Of a DNA stretch of 64,000 nt, positions 1 through 13,420 are shown one piece after another. Position 1 is the stretch's first letter, and each line of letters starts with the position of its first letter. A program made the position numbers and the translations under genes. This DNA comes from Brachionus koreanus. Lineage: Eukaryota; Rotifera; Eurotatoria; Ploima; Brachionidae. The stretch lies in assembly GCA_016987375.1 (NCBI GenBank), contig PJRA01000508.1, positions 453,226-517,225 on the forward strand, given 5' to 3'. Under the pieces are notes generated by a model. The model did not search any database, was not told the origin of the DNA, and worked only from the letters and a program-made list of their open reading frames with translations.

Positions 1-47
1 AAGTTACAAAAGGGGTTCAAAAGACCCCTCCGGTTTTTGAGTGTTAA
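1..47. mobile_element. Right end of a TTAA-flanked (piggyBac-like) element, cut by the window edge
   Basis: The first 43 bases end in GAGTG followed directly by TTAA (44-47), the target site typical of piggyBac elements. Just inside is a palindrome, GGGGTTCAAAAGACCCC (12-28). Read from the other strand the end is TTAACACTCAAA, the same terminus as the elements at 49912-50085 and 62029-62154. The rest of the element lies outside the window. Family assignment is inferred from the TTAA site and terminus only. Confidence 0.5.
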
Positions 48-289
48 TTAAATTAGAAAAGAATTCTAAAATAAATTAAATTTTTTTTTTGGAATTATTT
101 GTATTAAATAAAATTTTTTTTCATTTGTTTAAACTTACAACTCAATTAAAATTCATCTAATTAAGTCTAATTTTTGAAAGAATACATAATCCTTTTTATG
201 AGTTATATATTCACAGAGTTAAATGTAAAATTTATTTATTAATTTATTATTACTCTATTAAAATTAATTATCAGAAATGAATGAGGGTC

Positions 290-1020
290 GAAGGCCTCGC
301 TCGCCTGGTTGCTAAACCGAGTTTATTTAATAAATTGCATTAATTGATTTTTATTCTTGCTGTCAAAAAAGTCGTCCTATTTCTTTCTAAAACTATTTTT
401 TGATTTGGCTATTCCAAAACGGTTACAGTCTTTCAAAACTGAATTAAATATAATTTTTTTTCTTTGACTAATTGTTTAAATTTGCTTGGTCAATGTATAA
501 CTTCATATTCGAGCGCTATTCACTGTGCCTTCAACAAATAATGAATTTTTTAATTTATTCGGATTGTGTCAATCTTCCTTGCTTAAACCACTATTGATCT
601 TAAAATACTCAATGAATTCGCCCTGAACTCTGCAAGTTGAAAGAGAGGTCAGTCCAAGTATCTCTAGTCTCTCATTAGTCTCATTAGTTATTTGTCTTAG
701 ATTGCTAACTAGTTCCGTAGCAGTGATCTCAATGAATTTCATTTTTAGTTTGTGAGCATCAGACTGCTACAGCATAACCTTGGTCCCTCTAAAATAGATA
801 AAGGATCTCCTTTTCCAGTACCTTTTTGAGCAACTGCTCCGATTTGTGACAGATATCATTGCATTGAGTTGATCATTTACACCGCAATTATTACCCAGTC
901 GAAATCAGTCTTTTTTTGATTGAAGAGGGTTAAACATGCACCCCGTATTGCAGAGATATTTTGAAGATTTTTCCCACCTCAGCCGGTTTTGTGCTATAGA
1001 TCCTCTGCTTGCATGTTTAA
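290..1020 (-). pseudogene. Decayed non-LTR retrotransposon (LINE) reverse transcriptase, 3' part
   Basis: Read on the minus strand, about 805 down to 600 gives a frame containing LGLTSLSTCRVQGEFIEYFKI, which resembles the conserved C-terminal region of jockey/CR1-type reverse transcriptases (LxLTTLExRRxRGDLIExFKI). Frame breaks and stops follow toward 290, so the copy is dead. The segment 820-1010 (minus) is related to plus-strand segments at 24750-24960 and 33520-33665, so it belongs to a family with at least three copies here. Exact ends are not resolvable by eye. Confidence 0.6.
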
Positions 1021-1799
1021 CATACAAACTATTGATTGATTTTACAATTATCGTCATTAAATTTCATCCGTCACGTATTTAATCAATTAACAAAGTTCTT
1101 TTTCTCTTTAATCAAATTCTTCCTTTTTACAAAATTGCCTATTTAAATTAATTTTTTTTTGTACACATAAACCTTTCTCCTTTAATTTTTTAATTTCAAA
1201 AACTTGTCTTAAAGTAAAAAATATGATGGTTGAAGGAGTTTTATTACTCAGAGCCTTTTAAATTATATAAATAAACAATTAAAAAAAAAAATCTTTTTCT
1301 TTTTCTGATTCTCACATTACCTTATTTGTTTTACTTATTTTCACAATACCTTCAATAGCATAAATAGTCAATTCTTTAATTATTATTTTTGTTTCTCATC
1401 TTAATATTAATTTTTTATGTATTAAACGAAATTTTATTATTCAAAATTTAAAATATTTTAAACGTTTTTTCTTTTAAATGTTTAATTTTCTTTTTTATCT
1501 GAAGGAGCTTATGCTCGAACAGAAAAACAAATAAAATAATGCATCGTGGTAAAGGTTTGTGCAAATGGAAACCCAAAAATAAAAAAAGGACTTTAATCTA
1601 AGAAAAAGAATAATAAAATTAGTTAGAGTACAATTTGCCAGTCTTTTGAAAGCATCTATAGGTGTTTCAAGTGTTTTGATTGTTTTTGATAGATGTGACA
1701 ACATAGAGTCCTTTAGAATTCGTTCGATTATAAATTATTGTTAACTTGCTGTTGGTAAACGAAACTGTGTACACTTTTTTAGGATACTTTCCATCAGTT

Positions 1800-2255
1800 C
1801 CAAGTTTAGTGTTGGTGTCCGTGCAAGCGGACAGTAAACGGGCCAAAATTATTCAAAACTATGACCGTGACCATATTAAACGGACAGTTTATTACGGGCG
1901 GACTCTGGTGGACTCGGGCTACTTTTTAGCCCGTAAAATAACCGTTTAAATTTAGAATTTATTATAAAAAATTATTTTCAATAATTGCTTTAAAAAAAAT
2001 TTTATATTGATTGTTTAGATTATTAACTTGCATTTTATAAGTCCTGAATATATGAAACAGTCCTTTTTTTGTAAGAAATTTTAAAATTTATCTTTAATTG
2101 ATTATTGAAAAATAAATTTTTTTAAAATAAATCCTAAGCCCGCCCGTAAAAACTGTGACGGTTACTTAGACAGCCCGTATAATTTTAAACGGTTACTAAA
2201 CGGGCCAAAAAATAGCCCGCTAAAATAAACGGGCCAGAGTCCTGTGATAAACAAT
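1800..2255. mobile_element. hAT-like non-autonomous element (MITE), copy A
   Basis: Starts near TAGTGTTGGTGTCCGT and carries GC-rich words in both orientations (AAACGGGCC, CCCGT, GGGCGGACTCTGG) that stand out from the AT-rich surroundings. It ends near AAACGGGCCAGAGTCC. A second copy with the same internal order lies at 52740-53165. No transposase is present. The TAGTGTTGG-like terminus suggests hAT, but no clean 8-bp target duplication was found, so the superfamily is tentative. Confidence 0.5.
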
Positions 2256-3700
2256 TTCAGTATTCTAAAGATAAAAAATAATCGGATAGATCGATGATTT
2301 GAGTATGGTAGCACAATCAAACAGTATAAAGTCTGTGCCAGTATTAGATTATATTTTCACAATTTTTTAGATTGAGGTCATAGCACGCTTGGTGGCTCTG
2401 TCGATACGGAAGAGTTTCCCAAATCTAATATTATAATAAAATTTTTTAGTTCACCAAATTTGAGTCGCCCAACACCAAGATTCAATTTGCTATTTTCAGT
2501 CTTTGCCTAAACTCTCATTCTCAATTTGGTGTCTGGCAAGGTCCGAATTAATATAAGATTTGTTAAATAATAATAATAATGATAATAATTTGAAAGTAAT
2601 TTAATACAATTTAAATTTCTAATTTTAATTTTTATTTTTTACTCGTGGTTTTTTTGTTTCCTTTTTTAAATTAAGCATTTGCTTAAAAGCAATCTCAATA
2701 TTATATTATTCTAATATTTTATAATTTCAAAAATCTAATTTCTTTTAAATGATTAGCTTGTCAATAAATTTCAAAATTTCATTTAAAAATTAAATAGAAC
2801 ATTTTTATTTGATTTTTTGCAAAAAATCGATAAAAATTTCAACAATTGAATATTTAAGTCTTTGAAAATTTTTAATTATTTTGGTCTAATATTAATATTT
2901 AAGGTCTAGAAAAAATAATTAAGTAACTAAGTTACTAAAAAGATAATTTTTATTACTGTTCTATCATCCAATACTTAGGATTAAGTGAAAATTTAGTTCT
3001 TGTTGATTTTTCATTAAATTTTAAAATGAAAAATCAATGAATTGAGTATATCAAAAAGGTAAACAAAAATAATATTTTAATTTACTAGTATTTAATTATT
3101 TATTAAAAATATAGTTTAGGTTATAAACCTTTGCAGTTTAGAATAGAACTTAATCCTCCCTTTTGGCCAAATGTACATAGTTCATAAAAAAAAAATAAAA
3201 ATTTTAAAGTTGAAAAATAATGACAAAAATTAATGTTTTATAAATGCTAATAAGTAGTAATTTACATGTAGATTTATAATAAAGCAATGCTTTGATTTTA
3301 TTAATTCTCTAATTTTCACAGATTTTGATATTTCGCAGGAAAATTAAAAATTTTAATTTTAATTAAACTGTAATTCTGGATAATTTGTTTAATTTCCGAA
3401 ATTGATTTTTTGGAATTCTAATTTTAACAAAAAAATCTATCACCAAAATCATTAATTGAAATGGTTTAATTTTTAGAAACCCAAAATGAGTGATACACAG
3501 TTAAAAACTTAAAAACAGTTAAATTTTTTTTAACCTTGAATTTTTGCCTCCTAGTTCGAAATTGAGAAAAGAAAACTTGAATAATAATTAACTAAAGTAA
3601 AAAAAAAACAACATAATTAACGTTATTTACACAATTTATTTAGAACTGTTTCAAAAACCTGTCTTAAACTTCTCTAAACTTCTTTATTTTTCTTTTTTTT
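2255..3700. other. Gene-free AT-rich stretch
   Basis: No convincing coding frame. It contains a less AT-rich patch (2380-2550) that may be old transposon sequence and a short AAT-type microsatellite at about 2562-2592. The rest is low-complexity A/T sequence. Confidence 0.5.
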
Positions 3701-3755
3701 AACATCGCCTTAAAGGCGTTCATTGAAAAAATAATAAATAAAATAAAATAATCAA
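3701..3755 (+). repeat. LINE-type 3' tail: hairpin plus A-rich simple repeat
   Basis: The unit AACATCGCCTTAAAGGCGTT forms a short stem (CGCCTT/AAGGCG), is preceded by a T-run and followed by CATTGAA and an AAATA-type tail. Near-identical units occur at 18591 and 49746. A hairpin followed by a simple repeat is characteristic of the 3' ends of CR1/jockey-like LINEs. No reverse-transcriptase frame was read immediately upstream of this copy. Confidence 0.45.
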
Positions 3756-3972
3756 AAAAAAAAAATGAAAATAGCTTATTCTCAAAATAATTTCTTTATT
3801 AGATTTATTTTTGAAATCCGTTGTTTATATTATTTATTAAAGTCTTCAAAAAATTTCAAGACTCTAACAAAAATCAAGACCAATATCAGAAAAAATTAAT
3901 TTTAATTTTATTATAATTAAAAAATTTTAATTTTTTTTACATATTACAAAAATAAAATATTTGAAATAAAAT

Positions 3973-4995
3973 TCAAATTGATTCAGCTTCCGTTTTTGAT
4001 TCAGTTTGATTTTCATTTATCATTACTTCAATTTGTTCGACATTTGCATGAACGATTGAATCAGTTTGTTCAACACTTTCTCGATTTTCGTCATTGATTG
4101 AATCAATCTGTTCAACATTTTTTTGATTTTCATGAAGCATTGATTCAGTTTGCTTGGTCATTTCTTGATTTTCCTGTACCATTGGCTCAGCTTGTTCGAT
4201 TGTATCTTGATTTTCATGTGCCATCGGCTCAGTTTGTTCTATAGTTTCTTGATCTTTAGATAGACAAGCATTTTCACGAATTTCATGATCCATTTTCTCA
4301 GATTCTTCTATGTTGACTTGAATTTCAACTTGATTTAGATTAGGTGTCATTGGTAGTTTATTAAATGTTTCTTCTGATTCACTAATTTTGCCGTTTGAGT
4401 AACCATTTTCTACTAAAATTTTACTTAAAAAAAAATTAAATTTATAAAATTTTTTTTCTATGCAAGTTTACTTTCCATTAGAATCTATGGTAGTCACTAC
4501 CATAAGACATTTTTCTAAACCTCTTAGATACTTTTCTTGTTGAGTGTAATTATTTGTTGGCTTGAGTAATAATTCACTAATTCTTTGAATTGTAAAAGGT
4601 GCATTATTAAACGATTCAAAGCGTTCGATTATTTGTGATTTTAATTGATTGGCATAGGATATTTTTGACGGCGAAAGAGTTTGAGTAGACGTGGAGAAAT
4701 TCAAATCAGCTAAAACATTTTTTGTTTTTTTTATGAACAATTTTTTGACTTTAGTCCATGGAAATCTGAAGAAGACAAAACTAAACAAGCAAATTCTTTA
4801 AACTTAATCAAAATTTATACATATAAATTCCAGTTTTGGCAACAATTTCCAGAAAGTTTTCTAAATTTTGGGTAATCTCTAAATTTTCATCTTTTTTGTT
4901 ATTAAACTCTTCAAATAAGAAAATAAAGATTTAATAATCATTTTGATTAAAATACTACCATCTAATTCAAGTAAAATTTCCTGGGTATTTTCCAT
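3973..4995 (-). CDS. PPP4R2: Serine/threonine-protein phosphatase 4 regulatory subunit 2
   Basis: Four exons: 4995-4959, 4908-4821, 4765-4472 and 4423-3973, joined by GT..AG introns of about 50 nt, giving 289 residues from ATG 4995 to TGA 3973. The conserved PPP4R2 core is clear: AKTGIYIFPWTKVKKLF, then NAPFTIQRISELL and EKYLRGLEKCLMVV, matching the family's APFTIQRLCELL and KFLRGVEKNVMVV. The family subunit binds the PP4 catalytic subunit and acts in centrosome maturation, snRNP assembly and DNA-damage signalling. The core ends near residue 140. The tail contains SNGKISESE and then about six imperfect 14-residue acidic/glutamine repeats (EQTEPMxxENQ type), unlike the vertebrate tail but similar in being acidic and disordered. 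Confidence 0.9.
3990..4245 (-). repeat. In-frame 42-bp minisatellite in the PPP4R2 tail
   Basis: About six degenerate copies encode EQTEPMAHENQDTI, EQAEPMVQENQEMT, KQTESMLHENQKNV, EQIDSINDENRESV and two further shorter or diverged units. Each unit is 14 codons, so length changes keep the reading frame. The repeat makes an acidic, Q/E-rich, probably disordered tail. Confidence 0.7.
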
Positions 4996-7900
4996 TTAGA
5001 TGCTACTAAATTAATGTCCTTTAAAATTTAAATTAAATTCAACCAAAATTTTTCAAAATATTAAAATTGATAAATTTTTTTCAATGTATATATAATTAAG
5101 TAATATTTTTATTTTTTTTTCTGAAAATACAATTATAACTTAACTTTATTCATGTTATTAAGCGATACTTGAGCGCAAATTTTTTTTTTGGATCAATTAA
5201 ATTATTTTTAATCTAAACAAAATTAAGTTGAAAGCTAATAAATTTAATTTTTAAAAATTTTTTTAAATTAAAATATGAGTGGTTTGATAAAATTCAGGGT
5301 TATTAATCAAGACATTATTAAATGTTAAATTTTTGTTATTGATTAAATTTTTTTTAAATTTGTCTGGTGTTTTTTTAACATTTTTCTTGCCAAATAGAGA
5401 ATAAAATCGAAGGCTACGACAAAGATAATTCAAATTAAAGTGATTTTTGTTTTTAGTGGTTTTTAATTAAGTTAAATCTCTGATTAATTAATTTAAATTA
5501 AGTTTGAAACGAACAAACTTTGATATGTTCAATTTTGCTTGTCGAGCCAACTCAGGAGATTTTAAAAATGAAAATTCTGCTTGTTTTGTTTTGATTAATC
5601 ATAAAACTTTAATAAAGATATCCTAATCTTTTGGAATTATAGTCTCGCTTTTAATTAAGACAAGAAAAATTTTAAATTTTTTTAATAAGGGAATTTGAAA
5701 ACAACACGAAATTATTTTTAATTGATAGAATTTCAACTTTTTCGTGAGATTCATCATTCATAGTCAAACAAAAAAAGGGATATATTCAGTAGAATTTTTC
5801 TTAAAGCTAAAGCTTAATTCATCAGGTACCATGGAGAATTAACCATGGAGAATAAAATTCTTATTGTTGTCATTTTAAATTTTCATTTAATTGTTGCTCG
5901 CCAGAAAACTTATTGTCGATTTCCATTTTTATGAATTTCAAGACATATGGATGAAAGACTAATTCACAATAAACATAAAGCATTTTAAATTAATGACTTC
6001 CTGAATTTAACTTTTTTCAGATCAACTTAAAGGTATATAATTAAATATTTTCTCATTTCTTTATATGTCTTATTTGCATTTTCTTTTAATAGTTCCCTAT
6101 CAGCTTAATATTGGTATCTCAAGCAGATTTTTTTGTTCCGAAATTTTTGTCGCTTAGTAAGCTATCTTAAAAGTCGATTAATTACCAAAAATAAATACTT
6201 GAATAAAATTAAAAAGTTTTGTTTCCAGATTAAGCTCTCTTTTATTCTAAGATCCAGCAATTCTGTCTTTTTTAGTGAGATTATTAACTAGCGGCATTCT
6301 ATTCATTTAAATTTTGTCATAATTCAACTAATTTCCGAACTAGGTAGGTATCTATGAGTATTTTAAGTTTATTGTTTTTATTTTTGGCTATTTTTACTAG
6401 TAAGAAAAATCGATTCTAATTAGTCTTTTAATTATTTTTATTTCCAGAAGAGTCATAATCCATTAGTGTTTTGAACTTTTTTTTTTAAATTTTCAATTAT
6501 TTTAATTTCCTAATTTGAGAAAAAAATTTCTTATAAAAAAATCACTTCACAGAAATTAGTTTTTTATTGCTCAGGTAAATCTATCAAAAGCCTATATATA
6601 TTAGTTATATTTTTTTATCAATAAATCATTTCAATAAATTGTTTTTTTTTAAGCCAGAACCCTAAATTCGGAAGCTAAGGAAAAGTTAACTGAGATCGAT
6701 GTCACCCAAAGAGGCTTTTTAAATTTTTCAATATAGGAAAGTTATCATTAAGTCATTTGGATCATTTTGGAAATAAAAACATTAGTCTAAATTTAAAGCT
6801 TTTATGACAAAAAAAACAGATATGCTTGATTTTACAATAGATATATGGAATATTGAGCTTTAACAAAAGAAGGATATATGTAAAAGCCAAAGATAAGTGG
6901 TGTTGATAATTTCCTTAAATTATTGATTTTATTTAATTAGCGGTAATTTTTTACTTTTTTAAAAATTTGCTGGAAAAAAATTTAGTTCTATCTATTTTTA
7001 AAGCGTCTTTTAAAAAAAAAAAAGCTAGACTCGTTTGTCACAATTTTTATAATTAAAATCCTCGCCTGCAATTGAACGCATACTTATTTGTGGTGATAAA
7101 CTTGCTCTGTTATCATTTAATTTATCTTTAATAGATATTTAAAAGATAAGCTCATTTGAAATATGATATCTTTTTTTTTCTGTTTTTATTTTTAGTTTAG
7201 AGAGAGAGAGGGACAAAATCATGAAATAAAAATCAACTTTAATTTGTCTAATATTAATATTCCCTAAAAATTGGACCTATTATTCAAAGATAACAAGCTC
7301 TTGCGTTTTCAGCCCATATCATCGTTAAATTTATCAGTGAAATTTTCAGTCATTTATATTACTATTCAATTGTCATTTTTATTAATTTCTATATCATATC
7401 ATTCTTGTTTTTATAAAAAAAAAATAAAAGTAAAGATTAAGTAATCTAATTAACAAATATTTATTTTTATTGCTATGATGATAATGATTTTATTTTAGAT
7501 AACAACAAAAAATATATTAAAAAAGCAAAATAAGGGCGCTTACATGCATTAATTTTGACAGACAAATATTTCAACCAGGTTGAGATGAACAAAATACTAA
7601 AACAGCTATTGGATTACTGCCTTTAGTGTACCGGATCATTGTCATTACTGGGATTATTTAAAAATTGATTTTTGCTTAGATAAACATATAGAAATTTGAT
7701 TTAGTAAATGCTTAAGGAATTAATTATCATTTATACTAGTTGTAAATTAAACATAAAAATTATCAACTAAATTAATTTGAAACTTTGATTTTTCAAGTTC
7801 GTCATGCCATTGGTATCAATATAAACAATTAAATTTTTGATTTTATTTTTGAGAAAAAAATTTAAGCTGATAATAGGCCTAAAGTAATTCAAGTGTATTT

Positions 7901-10900
7901 ATTTCTTTATTAAAATTCAGATAGGCAAAATAATTGTCAAATTATTCTAGATAAAGGTAATTTAAAAATAAAATTAAACAGCGTTGATTTTTTCTTTTAT
8001 TTTTGGTTTTCCTTAAAATTTAAATCAATCAAATAATTGCCACACTAACGCCGTTCAATAGCAATAAGATCTTTCAATTTATTTGCATGAATAGAGTCTA
8101 AAGTTTTTCATTCTCATAAAAATCAATTTTTATTTTAAAATCATGAAAAAAAAAATTGTTTTTTTTTTTTTAAATTCCCAGAGATTTAAGTAAATATTTG
8201 AAATCTTTATATTTTATCAATGCAAATCAATCAGGTAGCGCTCAGTTAGATTTAAAAATCGACTTTAGAGACACGCTTTTAAAGTTTTAAAATTCCATCT
8301 TATTTGTCAATGTCAATCAATCAAATTTGAATTTAAATGGATAAAAACTTAGTTACCTGAGAGACCATGTTCAACCATGTTCATGCTAGATAATACTCTC
8401 TTAATGGTCAAATTTCGCCGGCTATGTGACATTGTCCGGTTAGAACACTCAGGTAGTTATCCGAAATTGGCACAAATCGTATCATATCATCATCTATTCA
8501 AATCAACTCTGTACAGGTGTACTATACACTCTTGTCCAGAAATAGACCTCAGTCTTTATGCTAATTGCACTCAGCGGTAAAAGATTTCTCAACTAAATAA
8601 ATGACAATATTTTAAATACCTTTTTATTTAAATCAAAATGAAAGATAAAATTTCATGGAATTTAAAAAATAGAGTACAGTGTCAAAATCGACAGATAAGT
8701 TATATTTGTATTTGTTCTTAGTTCTTTGTTGATTTTTCTATATTAATAAATTTCAATTTCAAAAGATTAAAAGATAAAATAGATAGCACAAAGTTTTTTT
8801 TTTTATTAAAATAAAATTATTCATAGCTAGTTGACATAAATCATAAATTACCATTTTATTCTCTGTTTTGTATGTATTCATTTCAAATAATTATCTGTCC
8901 CAAACAGGTTTTTTAGATGCGCCCATAATAGTTAGCATGAGATCGACACTGAAATTTAATTAGGGAAAAATTTGATTCGAACATACTGAAATTGAGATAA
9001 AAACTGTCGTTATATTCAAAAGGAACAGCAGAACAACAGCCTTATCTTATCATCTAATAATTTAATTTGGCAGATAAGAATTAGAGCTTGAAATAAAATT
9101 TGTTTTTCTTTTTTTTTTTCTTGTCACATAAATCGAATGCAAAAGCACTCTTTTTAATTTAAAAATTATATAAGTATCTTTTGCATATGAAGCATCTATT
9201 AGGTGTTTTAATTTTATCAATTTAAAAATTTTTTATCATATCACTAGGTGAGCTTGAATTGTTTGCTTTTGCTCAATATGTTACTTTCACTCCGAAGACT
9301 ATTGGGCTCAGTTGATTGAAAATATAATATCTCCTATCTCTATCTTTTCATTAGTTTTTCATTTTAATCAAAGATAAAAATTTCAAGCAAAAATATTGCG
9401 ACTTAATAAAATTTTCCTCGTCATATTTTCTTTTTCTTTATTTTTTTTATAAATAAAGCATGCTTTTACTTTGATTTTCTTTTGAGCAAATATTGATTTT
9501 TCCTTATTAATATCTGTCCGCTTCTATTTCGTGTTCAGTGAACAGCTGACTTTTAATTCGCTTTAATGGTCAGGTGCTTAATTTTTATATCCCTAATTCA
9601 CTAGTTAACTTAACTAGATAAACTTTTTTTCAAATTTACTTTGTGTCCAACTCAAACAAGATCTTGTTAAGATCTTAATATAAATGAATACAAAAAAGCT
9701 ATATATATATATAAATTAATTATTTTTTCCGTAGTTTACAATGTTTGCAGGATTAATAATGAGAGGAAAAAATTCCTCTCGCTTAAATCGTTTAAGTGCG
9801 GATTAAGAAACGTTTATTTAAGCATTTTTAAAAAAAAATCATTAAACCGATTTAAAATCGATTGGAACTAGTAATTAAATGAGATAATTAAATCTGAAGA
9901 TTTAGTTTCCATTTTCTTTTTATTCATTCGCCTTTTTTTCCTATCTTCTTTTCAAGTATTATTTGAGATAAATCTCTTCTGAAGAAAATTTCCTATTTGT
10001 TTAGAAAAAAGAGACAATTAATTCCAACTTTAGGAATTTTGACAATTATTTTTCTTAGGTACTAATAATTAAAAAGGATTAAATTACAGAAATACGAGAT
10101 TATTTTTATGTCTAAATGAAGAGCAGCATTTCTCTTTTTCTCTCTTTTATTATTTTCTCTTATCTTTATCATTCAAATATTTACCTTTATAGTTCTTGGT
10201 CTGAAGATAATTAAATGAAAATATTAGTTTAAGATTTTTTTTTTCCATTTGATTTTTATCGAGTTTTTCCTAGTATTGTTTTTTTAGTGTTGCTCACAAA
10301 TAACCCCGATTATCAAGAATAAATCAATATGCTAAGCACAGTCGCCTATGTCCCGGCATCGAATTAAATCTGCAGATAAAATTTCACAGATAGATAGGAT
10401 CAAAGAAAAATCTATTGGACAAATAGCTAAAGCTATATGTTCCGTAAATTTCGCTTCAATTCATTAATAGGTATTTTCTTGAGCTTGACTAAGCTGAATT
10501 AATGGCATGGCGATCCGCCATCGAGCTCTGTCTATAGAAAAATCAATATTTTTTTAATTTTAACCATTTAGATATATCTAAATTTTGGTATTGTGATGTA
10601 TCGGTTGACAAATTAATTGTGTGATTAATTAAATTAGATGAATTCTGTTTTGAGGATTTTTTTTCAAAAGTTTTTTTTTTTAAAAATTTTTAGCTGATTT
10701 ATTAAAATATCAAATTTATCTTATCAATAAATCGATAAATATGACAAGCTTAATTGGTTATCTTTTAATTGACTTGCAGACACTTATCGAGTCTAATCTT
10801 TTAATTATTGTTGGGCCTGTGAAATTAGTTTTCCATGATAGAAAGAGACGATCTGTCATCGTTTCTATCTTCTACCTTAGATGAAACAAATTCGTTCGGG

Positions 10901-13389
10901 CAAAATTAATAAATTCTCTTTGTTAAAAAGCAATCAATACTCAAGATAGAAATGACAGTATTATCAAGGGAAATATATTTTGTTCTCTCTATCTCTTGTC
11001 ATCCGTTGTTATTGTTCTAAAGGTATTAATTTATCTTAATTATCCTGTTTTTTCTCTCATTTCTTTATTCTTTATTTTAATTATCTATATTTGTGACTCA
11101 GCGTGATCAGTTTTCGATTAAGCCCATTGTTGACTGGTCTCAACGATCATGTCGGATGAATACATTCTCAAATGACTTGTACTCTAATCAAACTACAAAC
11201 CTATCCGTCATTTTTTTTGTAAAAAAGACATAACACAAACCCCTCATGACCCAGTCAATTTCTAAGCTTAAGGTAGTTAAAAATAATATCAAAAATTAAT
11301 CAATAAATCCTACTCGTTAGCTTCAATATTTATCATCTTAATCATCATTTATCTAAATAAACTGTTTAAAATAAAAAAAAAGGGATAAGGATCAAATTTA
11401 AAATATTTTATTTAATTTTAAAACAGAATATGAATAAAAATTTAATTTAGTATCTATTTGGCTATATGATCATCTAATTTTATAACTGATACATCCAATT
11501 TTTTTTTAGATTAGCTGTGACAGGTACTTTTTTATCATATTTTTTACTCTTTTTTTTTGTAAAAATCTAAACAAAATTTCAAATTTTAGGGTTTAAACAA
11601 AGGCGAAGACTATTCGGATAATCTTAGGGGTGATGTCCTTCAAATATTTGTTTGAAAAAAAAGCAGCAAAATTTAATCTTCTAAACAGATAAAATTCTAA
11701 TTTGGTCAACAACCTTGTATTTTTGTCTTGTTGGCTTATCACAAATTCATGCTGTACAAATTTTATTTTTGTTTTCAAGAGCATTTTGGAATAAGTGCAT
11801 TTTAGAAATTAAATAATTTAGTGATAGCACAATAGGTTGTGAAAAGCTCTTCACAAGTTAGCTAACTAACTCGTAGCGCAAGGTGGACGAATGTTTATTT
11901 TAGAAAATTTACGTTTTATACATACGTAAACATAGTTCCGTTTGTACAAGGTATTAGAACGTACATATAGTTAATTTGTATTAATGATTACTTTTCGAAA
12001 TACTTGGCCTGTTAATTACACTAACACTTCATTATTTTTTCAATAGATTATACTTGAGGAAAAGAATAATAGAATAGAAAAACAAACCGTTAGTCAAATA
12101 TGACTAATTACAGAAGATAAATAGGTATTGTCAATTTTGACACCTTGTGTATTGTGGAGCTAAAATCAATAAACTCGAAAGAGGAGATTGAGAGCGGCAC
12201 GAATAGTGCTCCCATTAAATGATAATTTATCCCTTTTGTCATTTAACTCGACGTCTCACTATTATTCGGATAATGAGACGATACAAAACCTATGCTAGGA
12301 TAATTGTCGGTTTATACAGTTGATTTGATTCAAATCCTAAAATAAATCAAATAAAAATTATCTATTCGCTTGATTACTAGTTATCAAAATAAGATAATTG
12401 GTTGCTAATGCTAATTTAATCAGTATCATATCCAATAAAAATAGATACACTTTGACGCATTTTAGACACCAAAACTCTTTGAATTAAACTAGCTGCCATG
12501 TATACAGTACTGGATTAGATTTTGAAGTCACGTGATTTAAATTTATATTAGGAAAAATTTTTGTTTCACATTTGAAAAATTAGAAATTATTTCTGAAAGA
12601 TAAAATAGCGCGTACAGGTCGAGAAAAATGTAAATCAGCAAGCCTGGTTTATTTTTGTTGAATAGATTATTATTCCAGTCATGAATAAAATCGATGCCAT
12701 TGAAGAATTCGCTCAGGATATTTTAAAAACATGACCTTATTTTTGATGAAGAAAAAGGTATTCTAACAAAGAGACGCGCTCAAACACTATTTGGATAAAA
12801 TTAAAAATTTCATCAGTCCTAACTTGATTTTCTCTTGTCTATTCATAAATAGACATGATACTTACACTTATAAGAGAAAAAAAAGCGAGTAATTTAAAAG
12901 AGAGTGAAAAAGGATGATTGTGTAATAGAAAGATACACACGTTAGAGAATATTTGAATAAATTTTGATTCATCATTTAGACTAGGAGGACAAAGCGTTGT
13001 ATTGAATGAGAGTAAGCACAGTTGTGTTGATTGAGATAAAAAACCGGTCTGTAATTATTCCAAAATCAATTATCATCAAAATCAATGAACTGAAAATTGT
13101 AATAAACATTAACCTGGTTGGCTATTCGTAACTAGCTTAAATTCGTATGACAACTCAACGGAATTTTAATGTTAAGATAAAAAATGTCAACCTTTAATTT
13201 TTAGTTGACGATTTAGCTGACCAATCAAATCAAGGGAGGAGTTATTCTAAGAGACGAAAATATATTAAAATCCAGGTTATCTTCTCGAACGTAAAAACTT
13301 AATTCTACAGAAATTATTTTTTCTTTTCAGAAATAAATATCTTGTCTCAAATGGTATTAAAACTAATTTTTTTTCTCTGTTGCTCTCTT
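4996..13389. other. 8.4 kb non-coding interval upstream of MECOM-like copy 1
   Basis: No coding exon could be supported on either strand. Unlike most intergenic sequence here it is comparatively rich in mixed sequence, with many GATAA/TTATC and TAAT/ATTA words. A small direct duplication, ACCATGGAGAAT, sits at about 5828-5850, and a short GA run (AGAGAGAGAG) at 7200. Upstream non-coding exons of the zinc-finger gene may lie here, since its coding exon begins at a splice acceptor. A cis-regulatory role is inference. Confidence 0.4.
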
Positions 13390-13420
13390 TATTTAGATTT
13401 GATTTTGTTTCAAGCTAAAA

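Noticed and set aside
1495..1704. 69-codon minus-strand open frame
   Set aside because: Hydrophobic, A/T-driven composition with no recognisable motif or splice context; expected by chance at this base composition.
8377..8580. 67-codon plus-strand frame upstream of the zinc-finger pair
   Set aside because: No domain features and no codon bias different from flanking non-coding DNA.
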